DNA of 64,000 nucleotides from Brachionus plicatilis (taxonomy: Eukaryota > Rotifera > Eurotatoria > Ploima > Brachionidae): positions 192,101 to 256,100 of the forward strand of contig QEOQ01000274.1 of NCBI GenBank assembly GCA_010279815.1. Direction: 5' to 3'. Positions 55,431 through 64,000 of the stretch are shown here, one piece after another. Position 1 is the stretch's first letter. Every line of letters begins with the position of its first letter. Both the position numbers and the translations under genes were made by a program. Under the pieces are notes generated by a model. It was given only the letters and a program-made list of their open reading frames with translations, was not told where the DNA came from and did no database searches.

Positions 55431-55760
55431 ATTTTCTGGCAAAATGTTATTTATTGTACATTTTTACACTTTTGAGAGAAGAAAAAAAATCTCAAAATCA
55501 AAAAATCTAAAAAAATTTTCATTCAAGAAAAGTAATAATAAATTCGCAATTAATTAAAAGGGATTTTCAAAAAATTATCCTTGGTTTTTACATTTAAATT
55601 TTTCTAAAACTCCTTTTTAAGTAATTGCGAATTTATTTTTACTTTTCTTGAATGAAAATTTTTTTAGATATTTTGATTTTGAGATTTTTTTTCTTCTCTC
55701 AAAAATGTAAAAATGTAAAAATATAAAAATGTACAATAAATAACATTTTGCCCATTTTCT
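55431..55760. repeat. large imperfect palindrome
   Basis: Left arm about 55431-55560 (CAAAATGTTATTTATTGTAC ... AATAAATTCGCAATTA) and right arm about 55620-55755 (AATTGCGAATTTATTTTTAC ... GTACAATAAATAACATTTTG) pair over about 120 bp with short indels. Between them is a loop of about 60 bp. Confidence 0.75.
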
Positions 55761-56024
55761 CAAAAATTTTTGGCCTTTTTAAATTATACTAAATTGTACC
55801 AATAATTATATTCAAATATTTTATAAATAAATGAAGAACATTAAAAATTTTTTTTGCAGGTCTAAAAAAAACTTCATGGGTTTTTATGTTTATATATATT
55901 TTAAATAATTGTTTTTATTAATATAATTAAATATTTTTAAAAATCTATTTAACTTTTTTGATATTAAATTAGTGGACAAAAATAAAATTCAATTTTTTTT
56001 TTGTTAAGTTTTTATTTTATTTAA

Positions 56025-56490
56025 ATTTTAATAGTGAAAAAAAGTCTTAAAAATTTCTAAAGTTTTATGGTGTTAAATTTAATACATTAAAAAAAATTAA
56101 AAAATTTTATATAAAAATAAAAAAATGAAAAATATTTAGTTGAAAAAATATAACATTATAATGCTACAATTAAATTTTTTTAAATTTTTTAACAACACCA
56201 TAAATTTTAATTGTGAAATAAAACTCTTAAAAACTTCTAAAGTTTTATGGTGTTAAATTTAATACATTAAAAAAAATTAAAAAATTTTATATAAAAATAA
56301 AAAAATGAAAAATATTTAGTTGAAAAAATATAACATTATAATGCTACAATTAAATTTTTTAAAATTTTTTAACAACACCATAAATTTTAATAGTGAAATA
56401 AAACTCTTAAAAACTTCTAAAGTTTTATGGTGTTAAATTTAATACATTAAAAAAAAATTAAAAAATTTTATATAAAAATAAAAAAAATAA
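56025..56490. repeat. 180-bp tandem repeat, about 2.5 copies
   Basis: The phrase TTCTAAAGTTTTATGGTGTT recurs at exactly 180-bp spacing (lines at 56041, 56221 and 56401). The first two units are almost identical across their full length and the third is truncated. It is A/T-rich and non-coding. Confidence 0.9.
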
Positions 56491-56999
56491 CTTTTTAATA
56501 CTGCAATTAATTTTTTTTTAATATTTTTTTTTCAACATCTGTAAAAATAGAGTTTAATTAAAAGCTTAAATGTGAAAAATTTCAACATTATTTTATTATT
56601 GTTATTTTCCTGAAGCTTTAGCTATGTAAAATGTGTCACATGTAACTCTCTATTTGAGTATATCAATAACCCACAGTGCCCCTTGTTACATCTTTCCATT
56701 ACATTGAAGGTGTGCAGTGTGTTGTATTTTTTGGATCACCTTGTCAACAAAGCAATAAAATCAGTAAATTAGAAAAAAAATTCAAAAGACACAAATTTCA
56801 AATCAAATCCATGGAAATTGTTTGACTAAATTCAAATATGCTAGCAAAATTAAATTGCTTTTGAAATCTAAGAAATTGCCATGGTTACTTGAGAATAAGA
56901 AATCTAAGCAAATTTCGGATTAAACATTTAGATTTTATATTATTTTTACAACTAAATATTCATTCATCGCCAATTTAGATAACACTGTGTGCAAGCAAA
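56491..56999. other. upstream region of the SPA17-like gene
   Basis: No gene. 56620-56720 is somewhat less A/T-rich (TGCCCCTTGTTACATCTTTC) and may be promoter-proximal sequence. Confidence 0.35.
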
Positions 57000-57150
57000 A
57001 TGGCCGTTCCATTCTCCAACACCAAGCTCAGAGTACCGCAAGGTTTTCAAACACTGCTCGAGATGCTGTCCAAAGAAATACTCAGAGATCAACCAGCAAA
57101 CATTCACGAATATTCTGCCAACTACTTGGACACACTGATCAAGAGAAGAG
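57000..57150 (+). CDS. SPA17/ROPN1-like RIIa-domain protein, first exon only
   Basis: Exon 1 encodes 50 residues: MAVPFSNTKLRVPQGFQTLL, EMLSKEILRDQPANIHEYSA and NYLDTLIKRR. It ends in phase 1 at AGAAGAG|GTTAGT. This is the RIIa dimerisation/docking fold, with the PxGFxxLLExLxxEILRxQPxxI signature of sperm protein 17 and ropporin-type axonemal proteins, which bind A-kinase anchoring proteins in cilia and flagella. SPA17 starts in the same way, so this is its likely orthologue. The following exon (family consensus continues with a charged region and, in SPA17, an IQ motif) was not found in the remaining 6.8 kb, so the gene probably extends past the window. Confidence 0.75.
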
Positions 57151-57502
57151 GTTAGTAGATCTTTTATTTTTTCACTTAGTTGAACAAAGCTTGATTGATT
57201 GAATAGGCAACAAGAAAAAATTTAAATATTCTTTATTTTTTGCATTAACATAACTTTAACAAGACAAAAAGATCGAATAAATTAATGCCAGTTAACAAAA
57301 AAAAATGGTTATTTAAAATTTATGAATCACTAACAAAAGAAATATAAATTATTTGCATGTTGAGAATTAAAATTGTAAAAATGTCATTCCAGACATGAGA
57401 ATTGAAGCTAATAAAATTTATGCAATTTGATGCTTTTTAAATTCACTGTGGAATAAAAATTTCTTTTTTTTTGTTGTTGTTTTGTTTAGTATTTTATTTA
57501 GA

Positions 57503-57663
57503 TTAGTAATTTGGAGCAAGTCCTGAAAGTATTAAATTATTTTCGAGCCATTTGGCTTGGTTTAGAACTGTTTCAGTTTTTCCAAATACCATAAATTTAC
57601 ATTCAACAAAAATGTTTGACAGGGCCTTTTGAAGTTTTTTTACGACTAGTCCAGATTTATTGA
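57503..57663 (-). CDS. possible terminal exon of an unidentified gene
   Basis: On the minus strand an acceptor TTTATTTCTAG precedes an open frame: NKSGLVVKKLQKALSNIFVE, CKFMVFGKTETVLNQAKWLE, NNLILSGLAPNY. It ends in a stop followed 7 nt later by AATAAA. Upstream (57720-57890) further minus-strand coding-like patches occur (PEEDELIF, LQPANFNFCSSMKCNAVIV), but no consistent splice pattern joins them. No family is recognised. It may be a real gene nested in the SPA17-like intron or a pseudogene. Confidence 0.35.
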
Positions 57664-57957
57664 CTAGAAATAAAAAAAAAAAAAAAACATTAAATTTTGC
57701 CAAGACATGGACGGCCAAATTTACAATTTATAAATTTCTAGGCACGATCACGGCATTGCATTTCATGCTAGAGCAAAAATTAAAATTGGCAGGTTGTAGC
57801 TTTGCATTTGAAATTAATATTCAAGTGAATCGTGATTTCACAAAAATCAGCTCGTCCTCCTCAGGGATAAATATTCACTAAATGAAACAAGGACTGAGGG
57901 AAAATATCTCATTAGTGAAGAGCAAATAATGCTTGTTTTATTTATTTATTTATTTAT

Positions 57958-58112
57958 TCACTTTTCTAATTTTATCTATTAAAAAAAGAAAAAGAATTGT
58001 TTCAAGATAAAATTTCAATTAGACTCATTGCTCAAAAAGTAAAGTAGCACATTTGGCATCATATTTCGTTTCTAGAAAAAGGCTCATTTGTCCATTAGGC
58101 CAACCTCTGTCT
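57958..58112. repeat. duplicated non-coding block, copy A
   Basis: CACTTTTCTAATTTTATCTA ... TCAAAAAGTAAAGTAGCACA ... TTGTCCATTAGGCC is repeated in the same orientation at 60009-60137 with about 10 percent differences and one deletion. No ORF crosses it. Confidence 0.8.
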
Positions 58113-58637
58113 TGTTACAAACTGATTAACTCTTCATTTATTCAAGATAAAATAAATTGTCTTTTCTTTTTTCATATTTAAAAAAAGCATATTTTTTTAT
58201 ATTTTCTAAGGTACAAATTATGAGAAAATAATTTTATTTTATATTTCTTTTTTTGTTTTTTTTGGAACATTTTATATAAGCTTGGCAAAGGGGCGAAAGC
58301 TAAAGCCAATATTTATTTATTTAAATAAAGACGTTTATCATCATCATCATTGTCAATTTATTCAAAATAGAAAAACTATAATATTTAAATTAAATTTAAT
58401 AAATAGTTTTGTTGCTTCATTGTTAATGTTGTTGGAACCATTAGCCCATTCTTATTTCTTAGGTCGTATTGAATCATTCGAGATTCATTTAATTGAGCTG
58501 GTGAGTTTTCATAGTTAATGATTTTGCATTCTCTCAGGAGCTCGATGCTAAAACGCAAAAAGTCCATACTTCTCCAACAAATTATTTAAATCATTCAAGG
58601 CACAACTATCCTCTCTAATTTTTAAAAATTTAAATAT

Positions 58638-59535
58638 GTTACCGTAAATTTCTTAAACACGTAAATTTGTAAATTTACTGGTCTTTCAGTAAAAATTTAA
58701 AACATAAAAAATATGAATTTTAGATATTTACTGATTTTTTATTTATTTAAGGAATTTACTGAAACCAGTTTAGTAAATTACTGAAACGAAACGCATATTT
58801 TCAAAATAAAAAAAAATATATTTTTCTCTTTAAGTTTTAGTAATTTACTGGAATATTTTTAGTAAGTTACTGAAAAAGGGTAATTAAAAAAAGTTTATTT
58901 GTTTTTTCAGCATGAATTGCCTCCATGATATTTTGAATTACACAACAACTGGGATTTTTTGCAATCTCATCGATTTGTCATAAATTGACCATTACAGTTG
59001 CATTTTACCATACCCTGACCACCACCAATAGATAATTCAGTTACTGCTTGCCTCATACTTAAAGCTTTGTCTAGGTTTAAGTTATTTATTTTCTCGCATC
59101 CAAGTAGCCAGCATTTTTTTATGAGAGAACAGGTTTTATAACAACTAATTAACACATAATTTTTTTTAATTTTTTTGTTTCGCCAGCAACTAAAATTTCG
59201 TATTGATTCAATAGATAATATTCTTCAGGAGTTTTCTTTGTTTTTTATCTAGTGCAGATTCGATTTGTAGAATTAAAGCTTATTCAATTAATATATTGAT
59301 ATTCAGTCACCGATGTATCGTCCGAGTTTTTTTTTTTTTACCGGGATTTTTGAAACATTAGTTTCGGTAAATTACTTAAACTACAAAAATTGTTTTGCAT
59401 AATTACTGACTGAAAAGTAAGTTAACAAAATTACTAGTAAAAAAACAAAACATAATTTTTTTCCTATCTGTTTTACATTTTTACTGGTAGACCGGTAAAT
59501 TTACAAATTTACGTGGTATAGATATTTACTGTTAC
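58638..59535. mobile_element. 898-bp inverted-repeat element with integrase-tail remnant
   Basis: CACGTAAATTTGTAAATTTA (58658) is mirrored near 59511, with further matching (CAGTAAAAATTTAAAAC) inward on both arms. Inside on the minus strand lies a Cys-rich transposon protein tail (58910-59155). Confidence 0.65.
58910..59155 (-). pseudogene. Cys-rich C-terminal tail of a transposon integrase (KRBA2-like)
   Basis: The minus frame reads KALSMRQAVTELSIGGGQGM, VKCNCNGQFMTNR, a stop, then DCKKSQLLCNSKYHGGNSC. This is the CxCxGxCxTxxCxCxxxxxxCxxxCH knuckle found after the integrase core of Ginger/KRBA2-type elements. The stop in place of the expected Cys and the loss of the upstream integrase core make it non-functional. 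Confidence 0.55.
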
Positions 59536-60008
59536 AAATACACATAAATAAAAACAGTTTCGAAGGCTTCTTTTGTACCATAACAAACAAGTGTGCAAAA
59601 CATTATCAAAATTGAAAAATTTTATTTTTAAAAAGATAGAAAAGTCTAATCGAAAAAAGTTTTCGATTTAAACCAATACATAAAGTTTAGTTTGCTGTCA
59701 GTGGTCAAGCCTAATAATTTAAACTCTCTAACTACTGACGATTTTAAAAAAGTCCGGATCTCGATATTGTTATTGATAAACAGTGACAAATACTATTATT
59801 CAACAATTACAGTAGTTATTATTTTCTAGTCATAATTTTTCATATATAAATGCTTGTTTTTCATCTATTATTTTCAGATTCCAATTTATTTCAAATAAAA
59901 ATTTATCCTTAAAAGTTATTTTTTTTATTGTTTGGTCTCTCAACCACAGCACAGCGGAAGTAATTAAATTAATACTCGTCTATGTACAAAAAGATAATAA
60001 ACAAAATT

Positions 60009-60137
60009 CACTTTTCTAATTTTATCTATTAGAAAAAGGAAAAATTTAAATTAGACTCATTGTTCAAAAAGTAAAGTAGCACATATGGCATCATATTTGG
60101 GTTTCTAGAAAAAAGCTGATTTGTCCATTAGGCCGAG
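60009..60137. repeat. duplicated non-coding block, copy B
   Basis: Second copy of the block at 57958-58112, 2.05 kb downstream in the same orientation. It directly adjoins a less A/T-rich segment at 60138-60600. Confidence 0.8.
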
Positions 60138-60600
60138 TCTTGCTTTAGTTTGGATTAGAAGACAGAAGTTAGAAGCGGATATGCTAATTGAATTGAATGG
60201 GCAGGGAATCGATTTTGGCGAATAGCTGGCACATTTGCATGAAAACTAATCAATTGTTGGAATAAATTAGATTTGGCTTGCAATAGGACCTATTTGAATA
60301 TTCATTAAGAGATTGATCAAAGAATGTTAGAAGCGGCCAAAATGGCCACTCTGCTAATTTGAATTTCTAATGGCAAATGTTCTATCAATCAAGTCTCCGA
60401 ATTTGATTAGATGCAAATTAGTTGTTTGTGTGTGGTGGCTGGAGCTGGGTTTGGTGGCGTACTGTTTCAGCGTAATTATGCTGAGACAGTGGCTCTTTTT
60501 TCTAAGAATATCATTAGTTTTGGATTTTTGTTGTTGTTGTTGTTGTTGCTGTTGTGCGCTTTTATAAGCTAGAATGCTTCGCATAGACAAATATTTATCA
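60138..60600. promoter_or_regulatory. candidate cis-regulatory segment
   Basis: About 460 bp of clearly higher sequence complexity and GC than the surroundings, without a coding frame. It contains octamer/POU-like ATTTGCAT (near 60232) and ATGCAAAT (near 60411), several TAATTG/CAATTA homeodomain cores and a (TTG)n run at 60530-60550. This is inference from composition and motif content only. Confidence 0.35.
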
Positions 60601-60944
60601 TTTATTTCGAGCTTCTATTCACTTAATTAATTGACTATTTGCAATCAGTTTTTATTTTAAGAAGAGTAAATCAAGCGATTCATTTAGTTCGGCTTATTTG
60701 TGTGTGTATTTATTTTAAAATTGATTTTGTTGTCTATTGATTGAATATTTGCTCGCGAGGCTCGAGTGGCAATCAAAAATTTTCACTCATTTCTTAGAAA
60801 TTCAACTAAAAGATCTCAAGCTTTCATTTAAATTTTAACTATTTTATTTTTTCAGTCAAATTTTATTTTCGATTACACAAGGATAATAAACATTTTCTAA
60901 TCTTATTAAATTCTTCTTCAATAAAAAAAAACCCTTACCTTTTT

Positions 60945-61425
60945 AAAATTCTCCTTCGCATTAATCACCATTTATTCCACCATCTTTAAATTCTCCTTCG
61001 CATTTATCACCATTTATTCCACCATCTTTAAATTCTCCTTCGCATTTATCACCATTTCTTTTGCCATCTTAAAATTCTTGATTATTTTCACCAATTCTTT
61101 AACCATCTTTAAACTCTTCTTCATTATTTTCACCATTTATTCCACCATCTTTAAATTCTCCTTCGCATTTATCACCATTTTTTTTACCATCCTAAAATTC
61201 TTGATTATTTTCACCATTTCTTTTACCATCTTTAAACTCTTCTTCATTATTTTCACCATTTATTCCACCATCTTTAAATTCTCCTTCGCATTTATCACCA
61301 TTTTTTTTACCATCTTAAAATTCTTGATTATTTTCACCATTTCTTTTACCATCTTTAAATTTTTTCTCATTATTTTCACCATTTCTTTTACCATTTTTAA
61401 ATTTTTCTTCATTTTTATCTTTATC
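60945..61425. repeat. 42-bp minisatellite with 126-bp higher-order period
   Basis: Units such as TTCTCCTTCGCATTTATCAC + CATTTATTCCACCATCTTTA + AA repeat about 11 times at 42-bp spacing. Three unit variants cycle, giving a 126-bp super-repeat. The open frame through it (14-residue period, FTIYSTIFKF...) exists because the period is divisible by three, and is unlikely to be a protein. Confidence 0.85.
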
Positions 61426-63040
61426 TGCATTGAAGGAATTACCTATCATGTTTATTTATTTATATGTTTATCTGTACCGAGCTAATGCTCCTTCGGAATA
61501 AAAGGAATAAAAATATAAAAGAAATAGTGTAAAGTAAACTAAGATTTAAAAAAAAGAATAAGAAAAAAGGGATAAATAAGTCTAAGTGATAGAAAGAAAA
61601 TTTATAATGATTTATTGAAAATAGCTAGAGGTTAGACATGTTTGAATATTTGAGAGTTCAGGAAAAAAAAAAGAAATTGTCAGGTAGCAATAGTTTGAAT
61701 AAAGATATAGCGTATTCTTCGTATTTACCACCGTCTGCAAAAGAATAAACACCTTTGGCATCAAATAAGTGAACTTTGTTTTTGTATTAGCAAAAAGTGT
61801 CAGTCAAATGCAGTTTTAGATTTTAAGTTTTTTTCCTAAATTTCGGCATAGTAAAATTTTTGATCAAATTTCATTTTCAACATTATTTCGATAATTTTTT
61901 TTAATTAGAATAAAATTTTAATTTTAATAATATTTATTTTAAACATAAAAAAAATGTTATTTCCTAAAAAAAAATAATTTTTGATTATGAATTTTTTGAC
62001 CAAGAATTCAAACACATTAGAATTTTTACACTTTTTGGGTTTAATGATGTCCATTCATTTGTTATTGTTAAACAAGTTTCCGATAAGGTTTTTTCTGAGG
62101 GGATTTAAAAATTTTTATATAAAAATTAAGATGTTAAAATTTTTCAGCTTTTCCTTTTATACACAATTAAACCAACTTTAATTTTATTCTTTTTGGGTAA
62201 GAAAAAGAAGTTTATATTTTAAAGCTGGATAATTTTTAAGGGGGCTGTTTCACCGAAAGGTTTTAAGTTAAATTTTATTCATAAAAATTACAAAAAGATA
62301 ACTAAAATTAAAGTTTTGGTTGTGGTATTTGATGAATTTGTTGAGGTGTTGTTTAATGAGTTTATTTTAATTATTTGTTTGTAATTTTTCTTTAAAATTA
62401 AACAAAAAAGATGAATTTAGCAAAAAAATTTTCTTATTAATAAGTTGTTTATCTTATAATAGAAACTAAACAAACTTATAAGTAAAATATTGGCTTTTTA
62501 AATATTAAAAAAAATTATTAAGAGCAAGATAAAAATTACATAACATCTCTTGCCTTCATTCATTTGCCAAACAAAACACTTTTGGTGATACAGATCTCTT
62601 TTGGTAAATTTTTTCATATCTACTTTTCTCAATAATTACTGTAACACCCTCTCCATCAGAACCCTTTGTCCTAGGTCCTTTTTAAAAAAGCTTATTTTGA
62701 GCTCTTTTCCAAAAAGTTGATTTTTTATGGTTTTTTTCAAGAAAATTTTTTTTTTACAAAAAACCATTTTTTCCGCCATTAAATTACGTAAAATAAAAAA
62801 ATAAAAAATAAATTTTTTTTTTTAAAAAATGAATTATTTTTTTTAAATTAACTCAAGAAGCACATTCTTAAAAAAAGTGTTTATTGACTTAGCTATTATT
62901 GTTAATTGATTTGAGAATATTTTTTTTTTGCACAAATTTAATTAAAATTTGAATAGACTTAATTTTGAAAATTTTTTGCTAAAATTATAAAAATAAAAAA
63001 TTTACAAAAAAAATGAAAAGGGAAAAGAAAGTAAAATTTT
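61426..63040. other. gene-free AT-rich stretch
   Basis: No supported gene. The small frames are A/T-run artefacts. No repeat boundaries are recognised apart from poly-A and poly-T tracts. Confidence 0.4.
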
Positions 63041-63200
63041 ATTCAAGAACAGCAGTGTCACATGTTTTGTCTTATCGAAGCAGTTTTAATCTCTTTTAAA
63101 GACTGGTAATAAAGCTGTTCACATTAGATAAGATAAAGAAGATTAGATTTTAATGGAGCATTAAGGCTAGATAAGTAAAACGATAAGTTTTCTATTTTAA
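63041..63200. promoter_or_regulatory. cluster of GATA-type sites
   Basis: Within about 120 bp: CTTATCG (near 63071), the overlapping pair AGATAAGATAAAG (near 63126), AGATAAG (near 63170) and CGATAAG (near 63181), all matching WGATAR or its complement. The surrounding sequence is more complex than the A/T background. A regulatory role is inferred. Confidence 0.4.
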
Positions 63201-64000
63201 TGCTGGCTTATTTAGTTGCATTTAAAACAATTTAATCAGAGCGTTGACCTAAGACAAAGGCAACACGTTTGCCTCGCAAATAAATAATTTTACTCAAAGC
63301 AAATATTGAAATTTGAACTTGAATAAAAACGTGTTCTTTAGAGTAACATGTTTTTTAGGGCATTCTAAATTGTAATCCGTCATCGGATAGTTTAATTAAA
63401 ATTTAATTAGCCAAAAAGTGATATTGTCATCAGTGTGCATCAACCTTATCTGTTTTTTTTTTTAATAAAAAATTTAATTTTGTTAACTAAAATAATTTAC
63501 TTTAGACTAAACTAGATTTATGAAAGGTGCTTGTGCAACAAGAAACACAAAATCCACTTGAACACGACTAGGTTATTTGAGATAACAGCTTAGATTGCTA
63601 GAAATTGTGCTGGGTTAATAAATCAATTAGCTATTGATTTGATTCTAGATGTGGGCTATACTAATGATTTTAGCTAGCAGGCTGAGTGCCGACGAGCTTA
63701 GTTATTCTGTAGCGAAAACAATCAAGAAAAGAACATTATTTATAATCAAATCATTCGGAAGTATTTGTTGGTGCTCAACATATTTGAATGATTAATTGAT
63801 TCCTTTTCTAGTTGTTTTTAAATATATCTGAGATAGATGCCTGGTTTAAATTAATTATCGATCAGTTCACTTTGATCCAAAAAGGTCGACAAAAATTTTT
63901 TCTTTTCTTCTTTGATTAAATTTCAGATTTTTTCTATTTTTATTTTTTTTTTGACGTTTGTTCCGATACCTAAAAATAGTGATCCAAAAAAGGAAATATC
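63201..64000. other. non-coding, moderately complex sequence to window end
   Basis: No ORF of note. 63520-63780 is less A/T-rich than average (GCTGAGTGCCGACGAGCTTA) and could be regulatory or an untranslated exon of a gene beyond the window. Confidence 0.3.

Larger units (their letters stand above)
54060..55450. mobile_element. decayed Tc1/mariner-containing element with long inverted ends
   Basis: TCAATCAAAGATCACGTAAA near 54219 is mirrored by TTGACGTGATCTTTGATTAA near 55341, and similarity extends for over 100 bp on both sides. Between these arms the minus strand at 54660-55200 holds transposase fragments, and a CAGAGTTG MITE is inserted at 54807-54955. Confidence 0.5.

Noticed and set aside
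57660..57881. 73-codon plus-strand frame
   Set aside because: No start context and it passes through a poly-A tract; the opposite strand looks more coding-like, though still unresolved.
60354..60590. Poly-glutamine ORF on the minus strand
   Set aside because: A (TTG)n microsatellite supplies the glutamines; the flanking residues show no domain.
61078..61485. 135-codon hydrophobic frame
   Set aside because: Translation of the 42-bp minisatellite; open only because the period is divisible by three.

Overview
The window is a very AT-rich stretch of an animal nuclear genome. Genes have short GT-AG introns (about 44-70 nt) plus a few multi-kilobase introns full of transposons. The proteins are metazoan types: FIG4, SNAPC5, GEMIN7, CABLES, PIG-F, an SPA17-type RIIa protein and GTP-dependent PEPCK. 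The base composition, tiny introns and closely spaced same-strand gene pairs suit a small invertebrate such as a monogonont rotifer. That placement is inference, not proof. There are two assembly gaps (17883-18379 and 35321-35430).

Layout. 1-5.3 kb: repeats, including a mobile element with a 237-aa coiled-coil ORF on the minus strand. 5.35-6.3 kb: a small membrane-protein gene followed 115 bp later by a PIG-F homologue. 7.6-9.6 kb: PEPCK copy 1. 10.4-20.6 kb, minus strand: a complete 12-exon FIG4 gene whose large introns hold LINE, hAT and FLYWCH-carrying insertions; its fourth intron has AT-AC ends with near-perfect U12-type signals. 20.8-21.2 kb: SNAPC5, divergent from FIG4 across 216 bp. 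22.3-22.9 kb, minus: a small basic protein gene and GEMIN7, 100 bp apart. 25.8-34.7 kb: a six-exon CABLES homologue. Its first intron contains a hAT-like element with an 8-bp target duplication, which carries a SAP-domain ORF and a second nested element with 115-bp inverted repeats. Its third intron contains a 477-bp near-perfect hairpin. 35-37.7 kb: LINE and Penelope-like remnants. 38.9-39.8 kb: an intronless SET-domain gene. 41.7 kb: a 65-aa repeat protein. 42.3-49 kb: PEPCK copies 2 and 3. 49-56.5 kb: repeats, decayed LINE and Tc1/mariner, and a 180-bp tandem repeat. 57 kb: first exon of an SPA17-like gene. 57.2-64 kb: mostly non-coding, with a 42-bp minisatellite, a duplicated conserved-looking block and candidate regulatory clusters.

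How the genes relate. The three PEPCK genes are the one obvious paralogous group. Copies 1 and 2 are almost identical through the middle of the gene but diverge at both ends, the pattern left by gene conversion. They share active-site-region substitutions that copy 3 lacks. FIG4 (phosphoinositide phosphatase) and PIG-F (GPI-anchor synthesis) act in membrane lipid chemistry; SNAPC5 and GEMIN7 act in snRNA transcription and snRNP assembly. I see no physical or functional operon linking these wider sets. No CRISPR array, rRNA or tRNA gene was found.
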